64,000 nucleotides of DNA from Reyranella sp. Lineage in GTDB: Bacteria; Pseudomonadota; Alphaproteobacteria; Reyranellales; Reyranellaceae. The notes under the pieces are model-generated. The model was not told where the DNA came from. It searched no databases and saw only the letters and a list, made by a program, of their open reading frames with translations. The DNA lies in assembly GCF_030651995.1 (NCBI RefSeq), contig NZ_JAUSBN010000024.1:54299-118298 (forward strand), written 5' to 3'. The translations under genes and the position numbers were made by a program. Of this stretch, positions 1 to 6,835 are shown piece after piece. The first letter of the stretch is position 1. Each line of letters begins with the position of its first letter.

Positions 1-73
1 CAGCTCCTAGCATTGATAACCGAGAATATGCGGATCGACTGGCAGTAGGTTGATATTGAAATCATATCTATAT

Positions 74-100
74 TTGTCATAATATATATTATACGATAAT
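74..100 (+). promoter_or_regulatory. Possible promoter in AT-rich leader of mazG
   Basis: The first 107 bases are strikingly AT-rich compared with everything downstream. TTGTCA (74-79) and GATAAT (95-100) each match 5 of 6 bases of the sigma-70 boxes but are only 15 bp apart, shorter than ideal. Transcription from here would begin almost at the GTG at 108, which makes the ATG at 120 an equally likely start for mazG. Weak evidence; AT-richness alone produces such matches. Confidence 0.3.
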
Positions 101-107
101 TGAGATT

Positions 108-950
108 GTGTTTGACCGCATGACTTCAGGCAAGCCCACCCCGGATTCCCTGCCCAAGGAACCGCTCCCGCGGCTGCTGGCCGTCATGGCCTGGCTGCGG
201 GACCGCCAGCATGGCTGCCCGTGGGACATCGACCAGACCTTCCGCACCATCGCGCCATACACGATCGAGGAAGCCTACGAGGTCGCCGACGCCATCGAGC
301 GCGACGACATGCCGGCGCTCAAGGAAGAACTCGGCGACCTCCTGCTGCAGGTCGTCTATCACAGCCAGATCGCCAGCGAGGCCAAGGCCTTTGCCTTCGA
401 CGACGTGGCCGCCGCCATCGCCGACAAGATGGTCGACCGTCATCCGCACGTATTCGGCGATCTAGACATCAAGACCGCCGATGCACAGACCGTCTCCTGG
501 GAAGCTCGCAAGGCCGCCGAACGCGCGGCAAAGGCCACCACGGAAGGCGCGACGGGCGCCCTCGACGGGGTGGCGCGCGCCCTTCCCGCCCTGATGCGCG
601 CCGAGAAGATCCAGAAGCGGGCGGCCCGGGTCGGCTTCGATTGGGCCACGATCGGTCCGGTCATCGACAAGATCGAGGAGGAGCTGAAAGAGCTGCGGGT
701 CGAGCTCGGGGCCGGCAAGGTCGAGCAGGCCAAGGTCGCCGACGAACTCGGCGATGTCCTGTTCGCCGTCGCCAACCTCGCCCGCCACTGCAAGGTCGAC
801 CCTGAGGTGGCGCTGCGCGCGACCAACGACAAGTTCGAGAAGCGCTTCCGCCACATCGAGCGCCGCCTGGCCGAGACCGGCCGCAAGCCGTCCGACGCCA
901 GCCTGGAGGAAATGGAAACCCTCTGGCAGGAGGCCAAGGGGCAGGTGTGA
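108..950 (+). CDS. mazG: Nucleoside triphosphate pyrophosphohydrolase MazG
   Basis: Hydrolyses (d)NTPs to NMP and pyrophosphate in the cytosol, a pool-sanitising role; in E. coli it also modulates stress signalling. The protein has 280 residues from the GTG, close to the E. coli length of about 263, and carries two MazG domains. The first (about residues 20-120) has CPWD, then EEAYEVADAI and ELGDLLLQVVYH, the EExxE/ExxD metal-binding pattern. The second (about 165-270) repeats it with EEELKELRVEL and DELGDVLFAVANLAR and ends with the family's NDKFEKRF. The start is uncertain: GTG at 108 and ATG at 120 are in frame and neither has a convincing Shine-Dalgarno site. It converges on the leftward phosphatase gene with only 2 bp between them. 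In many alphaproteobacteria mazG lies near hflX/hfq, as here. Confidence 0.95.
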   Translation: MFDRMTSGKPTPDSLPKEPLPRLLAVMAWLRDRQHGCPWDIDQTFRTIAPYTIEEAYEVADAIERDDMPALKEELGDLLLQVVYHSQIASEAKAFAFDDVAAAIADKMVDRHPHVFGDLDIKTADAQTVSWEARKAAERAAKATTEGATGALDGVARALPALMRAEKIQKRAARVGFDWATIGPVIDKIEEELKELRVELGAGKVEQAKVADELGDVLFAVANLARHCKVDPEVALRATNDKFEKRFRHIERRLAETGRKPSDASLEEMETLWQEAKGQV

Positions 951-952
951 GG

Positions 953-1786
953 TTACGGCCTCGGAGTCAGCAGCGGCATCCGGGAGGCTTCGAGCAGCGC
1001 CCTCGCCTCGTTCAGCGCCCCTTCGGTCGAAGCGGCGATCAGGCCGGCATTGTGCGGCTGAGCCGGCGTATAGGGCGCCGCGCCGAACTGAACGGCGCCG
1101 CCGCCCGCCTCGCGCAGCATCAAGGTGCCGGCAGCGTGGTCCCACGGCTTGGTCGTGCGGTAGAGGCTGAAATTCGCGCGGCCCGCGAGAATCTCGAGAT
1201 ACTCGGCACCGGCGCAGCGCAAGGTCGTGATGTTGCCCAGTCGGGCGCGTTGCCCAGGGCTCAGCTGCTCGTCGAAGGATTTCGCGATCTTGTAGCCGAC
1301 GAAGCCGTTCAACGGTTCCTGCGTCGGCTTGCCCTGGATGGGGGTTCCATCGAAGTTCACCCCACCGCCGCGCTGGGTGACGGCCAGTCGGTTGTTCGGT
1401 ACGTCGAGAATCCAGCCCGCGACGGCGGTCGCGTCCTGCACCAGGCAGATGATCATGGCGAAGCGGTCGCGGCCGGCGGCGAAGTTCGCGGTGCCGTCGA
1501 GTGGATCGACGATCCAGCAGGCCTCGCCCGGGCGGCCGATGAGATCGAGAAGGCTCGCATCCTTCTCGACGGCTTCCTCGCCCACGACTGGGACACCCGG
1601 CAGGATCCTGGCAAGGCCCGCCGCCAGCCGGTGCTCGGCCGCGACATCGGCCACGGTGACGATGTCGCCCGGCCGCTTCTGGCGGACATCATCCTTGGAG
1701 AGATTGCGGAAACGCGGCAACAGCTCGGCTGCCGCCGTCTCGCGCATGAGTTCGGCGACCCGTTCCGAGCCGCCGGAGTCGAGCAT
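953..1786 (-). CDS. Inositol monophosphatase family protein
   Basis: A metal-dependent sugar- or nucleotide-phosphate phosphatase of the IMPase/CysQ/FBPase fold, 277 residues, the usual length. It shows the family signatures in order: GEE near residue 89, DPLDGT (the metal-binding WxxDPLDGT motif), and WDHAAGTLMLREAGG near the C-terminus. Whether the substrate is inositol phosphate, 3'-phosphoadenosine phosphate or another small phosphate cannot be told from sequence. It starts 5 bp downstream of the groES stop on the same strand and is almost certainly co-transcribed with it. That is an unusual pairing, because groEL would be expected in this position. Confidence 0.9.
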   Translation of the reverse strand: MLDSGGSERVAELMRETAAAELLPRFRNLSKDDVRQKRPGDIVTVADVAAEHRLAAGLARILPGVPVVGEEAVEKDASLLDLIGRPGEACWIVDPLDGTANFAAGRDRFAMIICLVQDATAVAGWILDVPNNRLAVTQRGGGVNFDGTPIQGKPTQEPLNGFVGYKIAKSFDEQLSPGQRARLGNITTLRCAGAEYLEILAGRANFSLYRTTKPWDHAAGTLMLREAGGGAVQFGAAPYTPAQPHNAGLIAASTEGALNEARALLEASRMPLLTPRP

Positions 1787-1791
1787 TGGCC

Positions 1792-2079
1792 TCAGCCGAC
1801 GACGCCGAAGAGGTCCTCTTCCTTCAGGATCACGTGATCCTCGCCGCCGAGCTTAACCTCGGTACCGGACCACTTGCCGTAAAGGACCGTGTCGCCGACC
1901 TTGACGCCGAGCTCCTGCAGGCGGCCGTCCTCGAGGCGGCGTCCCTTGCCGACCGCAACAACCTTGCCCTGCATCGGCTTTTCCTGGGCCGTGTCGGGAA
2001 TGATGAGTCCGCCCTTGGTGCGGGTCTCGGCGGCCACCGGCTTCAGCAGAATTCGATCGTGCAAGGGCTTGAAAGCCAT
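1792..2079 (-). CDS. groES: Co-chaperonin GroES (no groEL beside it)
   Basis: The 10-kDa co-chaperonin forms the heptameric lid of GroEL. The 95-residue protein has the complete fold: [10 protein letters not shown] at the N-terminus, the mobile loop [15 protein letters not shown] that docks to GroEL, the roof-loop region [10 protein letters not shown], and [31 protein letters not shown] to the end. The next gene downstream is an inositol-monophosphatase-family gene, not groEL, so this is a solo copy. It may be the only groES with groEL elsewhere, or a second copy beside a standard groESL operon. A near-consensus promoter sits directly upstream, so the gene is probably well expressed. Confidence 0.95.
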   Translation of the reverse strand: MAFKPLHDRILLKPVAAETRTKGGLIIPDTAQEKPMQGKVVAVGKGRRLEDGRLQELGVKVGDTVLYGKWSGTEVKLGGEDHVILKEEDLFGVVG

Positions 2080-2110
2080 GGTGTTTCCTTCGTCCTGAGA
2101 ATGTTGGGCG

Positions 2111-2140
2111 CTTATAGGAAGGGCGCCCTCGGAGTGTCAA
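2111..2140 (-). promoter_or_regulatory. Strong promoter for groES
   Basis: Read on the minus strand, TTGACA (2140-2135) and TATAAG (2116-2111) are separated by 18 bp, followed by a short leader to the groES ATG. This is the best sigma-70-like promoter in the window. The context CGTTGAC and CCTATAAG also partly fits the alphaproteobacterial RpoH (sigma-32) pattern, which would make sense for a heat-shock gene. The two cannot be separated by eye. No CIRCE (HrcA) operator is visible. Confidence 0.6.
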
Positions 2141-2150
2141 CGCGGAGCTA

Positions 2151-3509
2151 TCAGCGGGCCATCTGGCGGCGTTCGAACTGGGCGGCTGCGGCGGCATCGA
2201 GCGCCACCGTGAGCCAGGCTGTATCGCCCTCGTCGCGGCGGCTGCGCACCTCGCCGTGCCGGTAGAGCCAGGCGATGGTCGCTCCGTCTGCCAGCGGTAC
2301 GGAGACCTCGCGCGCTTCGCCGGCTGCGCCCAGCAGGTCGGCGATCGCATTCAGGAGCCGCTCGACCCCCTCGCCTGTCAGCGCTGACACCGGATATTGC
2401 CGGGCCCGCTCGGCACCCGTGGCGGTGCGGGTCTCGAGGGTTGCGCGCACCTCTTCCGGCAGCGCGTCCACCTTGTTCAGCGCCTCGATGAACGGGCGGC
2501 CCCCCGCCTCGTCCAGCGCCCCGAGCTCGTGCAGAACCTCCTCCACGTCGGCGCGCTGCTGCTCGCTATCGGGATGGGAAATGTCGCGCACATGCACGAT
2601 CAGGTCCGCCTCGATCACTTCCTCCAGCGTGGCGCGGAAGGCCGCGACGAGGTGCGTCGGAAGATCGGAGACGAAGCCCACGGTGTCGGAGAGGACGCAG
2701 GACTTGCCGTTCGGCAGTTTGATCGACCGCATGGTCGGATCGAGCGTGGCGAAGAGCAGGTCCTTGGCCATCACCTCGGCGCCCGACATGCGGTTGAACA
2801 GCGTCGATTTGCCGGCATTGGTGTAGCCAACCAGCGCCACGGTCGGCAGACGCGCCTTCTTGCGACCGGCCCGGTTGACGGCGCGCGTCTTGCGCACGCT
2901 TTCGAGGTCGCGCTTGATCCGGACGATGCGCTCGCCAATCAGGCGGCGGTCGATCTCGATCTGCGATTCGCCAGGGCCGCCCAGGAAGCCGAAGCCGCCG
3001 CGCTGCCGCTCGAGATGGGTCCAGGATCGCACGAGGCGGCCGCGCTGGTAGTCGAGAGCGGCCAGCTCGACCTGGAGGCGGCCTTCATGGGTGCGGGCGC
3101 GCGCGCCGAAGATCTCGAGGATCAGGCCGGTGCGGTCGATGACCTTGGCCTGCCATGCCTTCTCGAGATTGCGCTGCTGGACAGGCGTGAGCTTGTCGTC
3201 GACGACGACCAGACCGATGCCCATCTCCTCGACGGCGGCCGCGATCCGGGCGACGACGCCCTTGCCGAGCAGGGTCGCCGGAGTGACCTGCCGCAACGGC
3301 GCGACCTGCTGCAGCCGGACGTCGAGATCAATCGCGCGGGCAAGGCCCACGGCCTCTTCCAGCTTTGCTCCGCTATCGCGTTCTTTGCCGCGACCGCGTG
3401 GTCCCGCCATGTACGGGCACACGACCGCGGCCACCGTCGCGGGACGCACGGTCTCCAGCGGCTGCCGTGCGCGCTTTTCCTGTACGTCCTGCTCGAATTC
3501 GTCGATCAA
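2151..3509 (-). CDS. hflX: GTPase HflX
   Basis: Ribosome-binding GTPase that splits stalled or stressed 70S ribosomes. Domains: the HflX N-terminal domain with LLGKGVVARIAAAVEEMG and DRTGLILEIFGARARTHEG, the family motif LERQRGGFGFLGGPGESQIEIDRR, then the G domain with P-loop GYTNAGKST, the DTVGF switch II and NKVD. The frame is open well into hfq, but no ATG or GTG occurs before residue-level homology begins. I chose the TTG at 3509 because it falls 1 bp after the hfq stop and gives a normal length of 452 residues. An upstream in-frame ATG at 3608 would overlap hfq by nearly 100 bp and is unlikely. Translational coupling to hfq is expected, as in E. coli where hfq and hflX are adjacent. Confidence 0.93.
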   Translation of the reverse strand: MIDEFEQDVQEKRARQPLETVRPATVAAVVCPYMAGPRGRGKERDSGAKLEEAVGLARAIDLDVRLQQVAPLRQVTPATLLGKGVVARIAAAVEEMGIGLVVVDDKLTPVQQRNLEKAWQAKVIDRTGLILEIFGARARTHEGRLQVELAALDYQRGRLVRSWTHLERQRGGFGFLGGPGESQIEIDRRLIGERIVRIKRDLESVRKTRAVNRAGRKKARLPTVALVGYTNAGKSTLFNRMSGAEVMAKDLLFATLDPTMRSIKLPNGKSCVLSDTVGFVSDLPTHLVAAFRATLEEVIEADLIVHVRDISHPDSEQQRADVEEVLHELGALDEAGGRPFIEALNKVDALPEEVRATLETRTATGAERARQYPVSALTGEGVERLLNAIADLLGAAGEAREVSVPLADGATIAWLYRHGEVRSRRDEGDTAWLTVALDAAAAAQFERRQMAR

Positions 3510-3510
3510 A

Positions 3511-3756
3511 TCAGCCTGCGTCGGCCTTGTCCCCGTCGAACAGCTGCACCGGCGTGACCGGCATGATGGTCGAAATCGCGTGCTTGTAGACAAGCTGCGA
3601 ATGCCCATCGCGGCGCAGCAGCACCGAGAAATTGTCGAACCACGTGACGATGCCCTGCAGCTTCACGCCGTTCACAAGGAAGATCGTGACCGGAGTCTTG
3701 TTCTTCCGAAGGTGGTTCAGGAAGACGTCCTGAACGTTTTGTGCCTTTTCGCTCAT
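3511..3756 (-). CDS. hfq: RNA chaperone Hfq
   Basis: Hexameric Sm-like RNA chaperone that pairs small RNAs with mRNAs. The 81-residue protein has the Sm1 region [33 protein letters not shown] in family form and the Sm2 motif YKHAIST. Its short C-terminal tail ([11 protein letters not shown]) is typical of alphaproteobacterial Hfq, which lacks the long enterobacterial tail. It precedes hflX with a 1-bp gap. A GC-rich leader of about 100 bases with a UUCG hairpin lies upstream. Confidence 0.97.
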   Translation of the reverse strand: MSEKAQNVQDVFLNHLRKNKTPVTIFLVNGVKLQGIVTWFDNFSVLLRRDGHSQLVYKHAISTIMPVTPVQLFDGDKADAG

Positions 3757-3779
3757 ATTCTTGGCCTCTTGGTGGGCGG

Positions 3780-3801
3780 CCGGCTGCCCGAAGGCGGCCG
3801 G
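3780..3801 (-). other. UUCG-tetraloop hairpin in the hfq leader
   Basis: On the transcript strand the sequence forms CCGGC/GCCGG plus GCC/GGC arms around a TTCG loop, with one C-A mismatch. A C(UUCG)G closing pair is an exceptionally stable tetraloop. There is no T-run, so it is not an intrinsic terminator; it would form in the 5' untranslated region of hfq. Hfq autoregulates its own mRNA in other bacteria, so a structured leader is of interest, but a function here is inference. Confidence 0.4.
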
Positions 3802-3842
3802 TTGGGGGGTACGGGGTCTCTCCCCGCTACCGAGTCGCCTCG

Positions 3843-3870
3843 TATATAGGGGAGGTTGGTCTCAAAGCAA
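3843..3870 (-). promoter_or_regulatory. Putative hfq-hflX promoter
   Basis: On the minus strand TTGCTT (3870-3865) and TATATA (3848-3843) are 16 bp apart, about 85 bases before the hfq start. The -35 box overlaps the last codons of the upstream HAD gene. Spacing and the -10 box are good and the -35 box is moderate. Confidence 0.4.
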
Positions 3871-4518
3871 TGCCACCAGCTGATGACAATTACGCGCTCG
3901 CAGTCTCGGCGGATGTTCAAGCAGGGAGCCGGACAACTCGTCCGCGCCCCCCACGAGAACGGGCAGGCATCCCGCCGCGTGTGCACTCTTGAGGTCGGCT
4001 GGGGTGTCGCCCACCATCCACACGCTATCGTCAGGGGCAATTCCCGTGCCGTCGAGCGCCAGAAAGATGGGGTCCGGTGCTGGTTTGTCGCGGGCAGCGT
4101 CGCGCGCACCGACCGAACGGGCGATCCACTTGTCCCAACCGAGGTGGGCGACCTCGGCCCGCAGATTGTCGCCGACCTTGTTGCTGACGATCGCAACGTA
4201 GAGCCCCTTGGCATGGCAGTGCGCCAGCAACGTATCGGCGCCCGCCAGCGGCTCAAGCCGTTCGAGGTGGATGCGAAAGAAAGTCTCGTAGAACACCCGC
4301 TCCGCTTCGGCTGCGCGTTCCCCGAACAGGGTCGGAAAGACTTCACGCAGGGAGCCATGGGCGCGGTCCTGGACCTCCGCAGCCGTCCACGGCATCAGGC
4401 CCAGTGCCATGAAGGTGTCGCGGTAGCATTCGACGATGGTCGGCCAGGTGTTGACCAGCGTGTTGTCCCAGTCGAACAGGATGGCGCGCGGCGGCTTCAG
4501 GCCCTCCGGCAGGCTCAC
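3862..4518 (-). CDS. HAD-superfamily phosphatase (Gph-like)
   Basis: A 218-residue haloacid-dehalogenase-type hydrolase. Motif I is DWDNTL near residue 16 (nucleophile Asp and general-acid Asp), motif II is VSNKVGD, and motif III/IV is the Lys in RDKPAPDP followed by VWMVGDTPADLKSA. The cap insertion between motifs I and II is of the phosphoglycolate-phosphatase/PGMB type. The substrate is not determinable. It starts with GTG that overlaps the stop of the aminotransferase upstream (GTGA), so the two are translationally coupled. Function may be linked to the aminotransferase, but this is only positional evidence. Confidence 0.88.
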   Translation of the reverse strand: MSLPEGLKPPRAILFDWDNTLVNTWPTIVECYRDTFMALGLMPWTAAEVQDRAHGSLREVFPTLFGERAAEAERVFYETFFRIHLERLEPLAGADTLLAHCHAKGLYVAIVSNKVGDNLRAEVAHLGWDKWIARSVGARDAARDKPAPDPIFLALDGTGIAPDDSVWMVGDTPADLKSAHAAGCLPVLVGGADELSGSLLEHPPRLRARNCHQLVALL

Positions 4519-5378
4519 GTCACGGCCTCGCCCGCCTCCGAGAAGCGCACGTATTCCTCGCGCAGACGCCTCGCCGTGGCGCCGACCTTGCCGTCACCCA
4601 CCTTGTCGCCGTCGATCTTGACGACCGGCGTGACGAAGGACGTGGCGCTCGTGATGAAGGCTTCCTTGGCCTTCTTGGCCTCGTCCAGGGTGAAGGGCCG
4701 CTCGACGAACTTGAGCTGCAGCGAATTGCAGATCGACTTCAGCGTCTGGCGGGTGATGCCGGAGAGGATGCCGTTGTCGGTCTGGCGGGTCACCAGCTCG
4801 CCGTCGTCGGTCACGATCCAGGCATTGGTCGACGCGCCTTCGGTCACGCAGCCCTTGTCGTCGAGCAGCCACGCCTCGTAGGCGCCGGCCTCGCGCGCCG
4901 CCTGCTTGGCCAGCACGTTCGGCAGCAGCGCCACCGTCTTGATGTCGCAACGCTCCCAGCGGATGTCGGGCATGCTCTTCACGGCGACGCCGGGACCGGC
5001 ATCGGCTTCGATATGCCTGGTGGCCTTGGTCGTCATCACCAGGGCGGGCTTCACCGGCGTGGTCGGAAAGCCATGGTCGCGCCGGGCGACGCCGCGCGTC
5101 ACCTGCATGTAGACCAGCCCGTCACGCAGGCGGTTCTTCCGCATCAGCTCGCGAAGGATGAAGCCCATCGTGTTGCGCGACACCGGCCAGCCGATCCGAA
5201 GTTCCTTCAGCGAGCGGTCGAGCCGGTCGATATGCGGCGTCTCGTCGATCAACTTGCCGTCGCGGACGCCCACCACCTCATAGACGCCGTCGGCCAGCTG
5301 GTAGCCGCGGTCCTCGATATGGACGCTCGCTTCCCGATGGTCGACATACCGACCGTTGACATAGGCATAACGCGCCAT
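4515..5378 (-). CDS. dat: D-amino-acid aminotransferase (class IV PLP enzyme)
   Basis: Transfers amino groups between D-amino acids and 2-oxoacids (typically D-Ala to D-Glu for peptidoglycan). The 287-residue protein matches the Bacillus DAAT type: start [20 protein letters not shown], the PLP lysine at about K147 in [11 protein letters not shown], then [25 protein letters not shown] and GILSGITRQ, the phosphate-cup loops. The C-terminus [21 protein letters not shown] is also characteristic. It is 15 bp downstream of ntrX and has a good SD (GGAGAGGG). A 4-aminodeoxychorismate lyase or branched-chain transaminase is less likely given the N-terminal motif. Confidence 0.9.
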   Translation of the reverse strand: MARYAYVNGRYVDHREASVHIEDRGYQLADGVYEVVGVRDGKLIDETPHIDRLDRSLKELRIGWPVSRNTMGFILRELMRKNRLRDGLVYMQVTRGVARRDHGFPTTPVKPALVMTTKATRHIEADAGPGVAVKSMPDIRWERCDIKTVALLPNVLAKQAAREAGAYEAWLLDDKGCVTEGASTNAWIVTDDGELVTRQTDNGILSGITRQTLKSICNSLQLKFVERPFTLDEAKKAKEAFITSATSFVTPVVKIDGDKVGDGKVGATARRLREEYVRFSEAGEAVT

Positions 5379-5393
5379 AACGCCCTCTCCTGC

Positions 5394-6803
5394 TCAGACC
5401 GACGGCTCAACGCCGTTGCTTTCCAGCGAACCGCCGTGCAGGCCGAGCGACTTCAGCTTGCGGTGCAAGGCCGAGCGCTCCATGCCGACGAAGGTTGCCG
5501 TCCGTGAAATGTTGCCGCCGAAACGCGTCACCTGGGCGAGCAGGTATTCGCGCTCGAAGACCTCGCGCGCGTCGCGCAGCGGCAGCTGCATGATCTCCCC
5601 GCCCTTCTCCCAGCGCAGCACCGACGGTGCGTCCTCGCTGACGTCATTGGGCAGGACGTCGGCGCGGATCGGCGCGCCGCCCGGCGGCGCCAGGATCAGC
5701 AGCCGCTCGATGACGTTGCGCAGCTGGCGCACGTTGCCCGGCCAGTCGTGGCCCTGCAGCGCCGCCTGTGTGTCCTCTCCGATGGAGCGCGCCGGCAGGC
5801 CTGTGGCGTCGGCGACACGCTTCAGAAGGTCGAGCGCCAGTTCTGGAATGTCCTCGCGGCGTTCACTGAGCGGCGGCACGCGCAGCCCCACCACGTTCAG
5901 CCGGTGGAACAGGTCCTCGCGGAACCGGCTGGCGGCGATCTCCTCCTGAAGATCGCGCGCCGTCGTGGCGAGGACGCGCACGTCGATCTCGACCTTGGTC
6001 TTGCCACCGTCGCGGGCATAGGACTGTTCGTGCAGCACGCGCGCCAGCCGGCCCTGCAGTGCCAGAGGCAGGTCGGCCACTTCCTTGAGCACCAGCGTGC
6101 CGCCGTGCGCCATTTCGAAGGCACCCGACACGCGCAGCGCCTCGGCGTCGGTGTCACCGTCGGTGCCGAAGAGCTCGATCTCGAGCCGCTCGGCCGGCAG
6201 GGTCGAGCAGTTGACGACGACGAACGGTCCGTCGGCGCGCTTCGATCCCTGGTGGATCAGCCGCGCCACCGTTTCCTTGCCCGACCCGGAAGCGCCCGTG
6301 ATCAGGACACGGCTGCCGGTTGGCGCCACCTTCTCGATCTGCGCACGGACGTTGGCGGCGTCGCTGGAGGAGCCCACGAAGGTCACCTCGCCGCCGGCAC
6401 GGCGGCGCAGCGCCACGTTCTCGCGCTTCAGCTTGTCGGCCTCGATGGCGCGGTCGACGACGAGCAGCAGGCGATCGGCCTTGAACGGCTTCTCGACGAA
6501 ATCGTAGGCGCCGCTCTTGATCGCCGACACCGCGGTATCGATCGTGCCGTGTCCGCTGATCATCACGACCGGGATCGGCGGATCCTCGCGGCGGATGACT
6601 TCCAGGATCTGCAACCCGTCGAGCTCGCTTCCCTGCAGCCAGACATCGAGGATGACCAGCGCCGGCCGGCGCTGCCGGACGGCCTCGATCGCTTCGGTGC
6701 TGTTGTGGGCACGCCGGGCGGTGTGGCCCTCGTCTTCGAGGATGCCGGCGATCAGCGTGCAGATATCGCGTTCGTCATCGACGATCAGAATATCGTGGGC
6801 CAT
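5394..6803 (-). CDS. ntrX: Nitrogen response regulator NtrX with altered Walker B
   Basis: Response regulator partner of NtrY, affecting nitrogen metabolism, cell envelope and redox regulation in alphaproteobacteria. It has 469 residues: receiver domain (1-120, phospho-acceptor D53, conserved K105), AAA+ domain (about 140-375) and a Fis-type C-terminal HTH ([24 protein letters not shown]). Walker A (GASGSGKE, 170-177) is intact. As usual for NtrX the sigma-54 GAFTGA loop is absent. Unusually, the Walker B motif reads [13 protein letters not shown], with Lys at about position 240 (codon AAG) where the family has the Mg-coordinating Asp. ATP hydrolysis is therefore doubtful. The gene lies 32 bp after ntrY and before dat. 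Confidence 0.92.
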   Translation of the reverse strand: MAHDILIVDDERDICTLIAGILEDEGHTARRAHNSTEAIEAVRQRRPALVILDVWLQGSELDGLQILEVIRREDPPIPVVMISGHGTIDTAVSAIKSGAYDFVEKPFKADRLLLVVDRAIEADKLKRENVALRRRAGGEVTFVGSSSDAANVRAQIEKVAPTGSRVLITGASGSGKETVARLIHQGSKRADGPFVVVNCSTLPAERLEIELFGTDGDTDAEALRVSGAFEMAHGGTLVLKEVADLPLALQGRLARVLHEQSYARDGGKTKVEIDVRVLATTARDLQEEIAASRFREDLFHRLNVVGLRVPPLSERREDIPELALDLLKRVADATGLPARSIGEDTQAALQGHDWPGNVRQLRNVIERLLILAPPGGAPIRADVLPNDVSEDAPSVLRWEKGGEIMQLPLRDAREVFEREYLLAQVTRFGGNISRTATFVGMERSALHRKLKSLGLHGGSLESNGVEPSV

Positions 6804-6835
6804 GTCACTTCAAGCAGCCCGCATGGAACGGCGGG

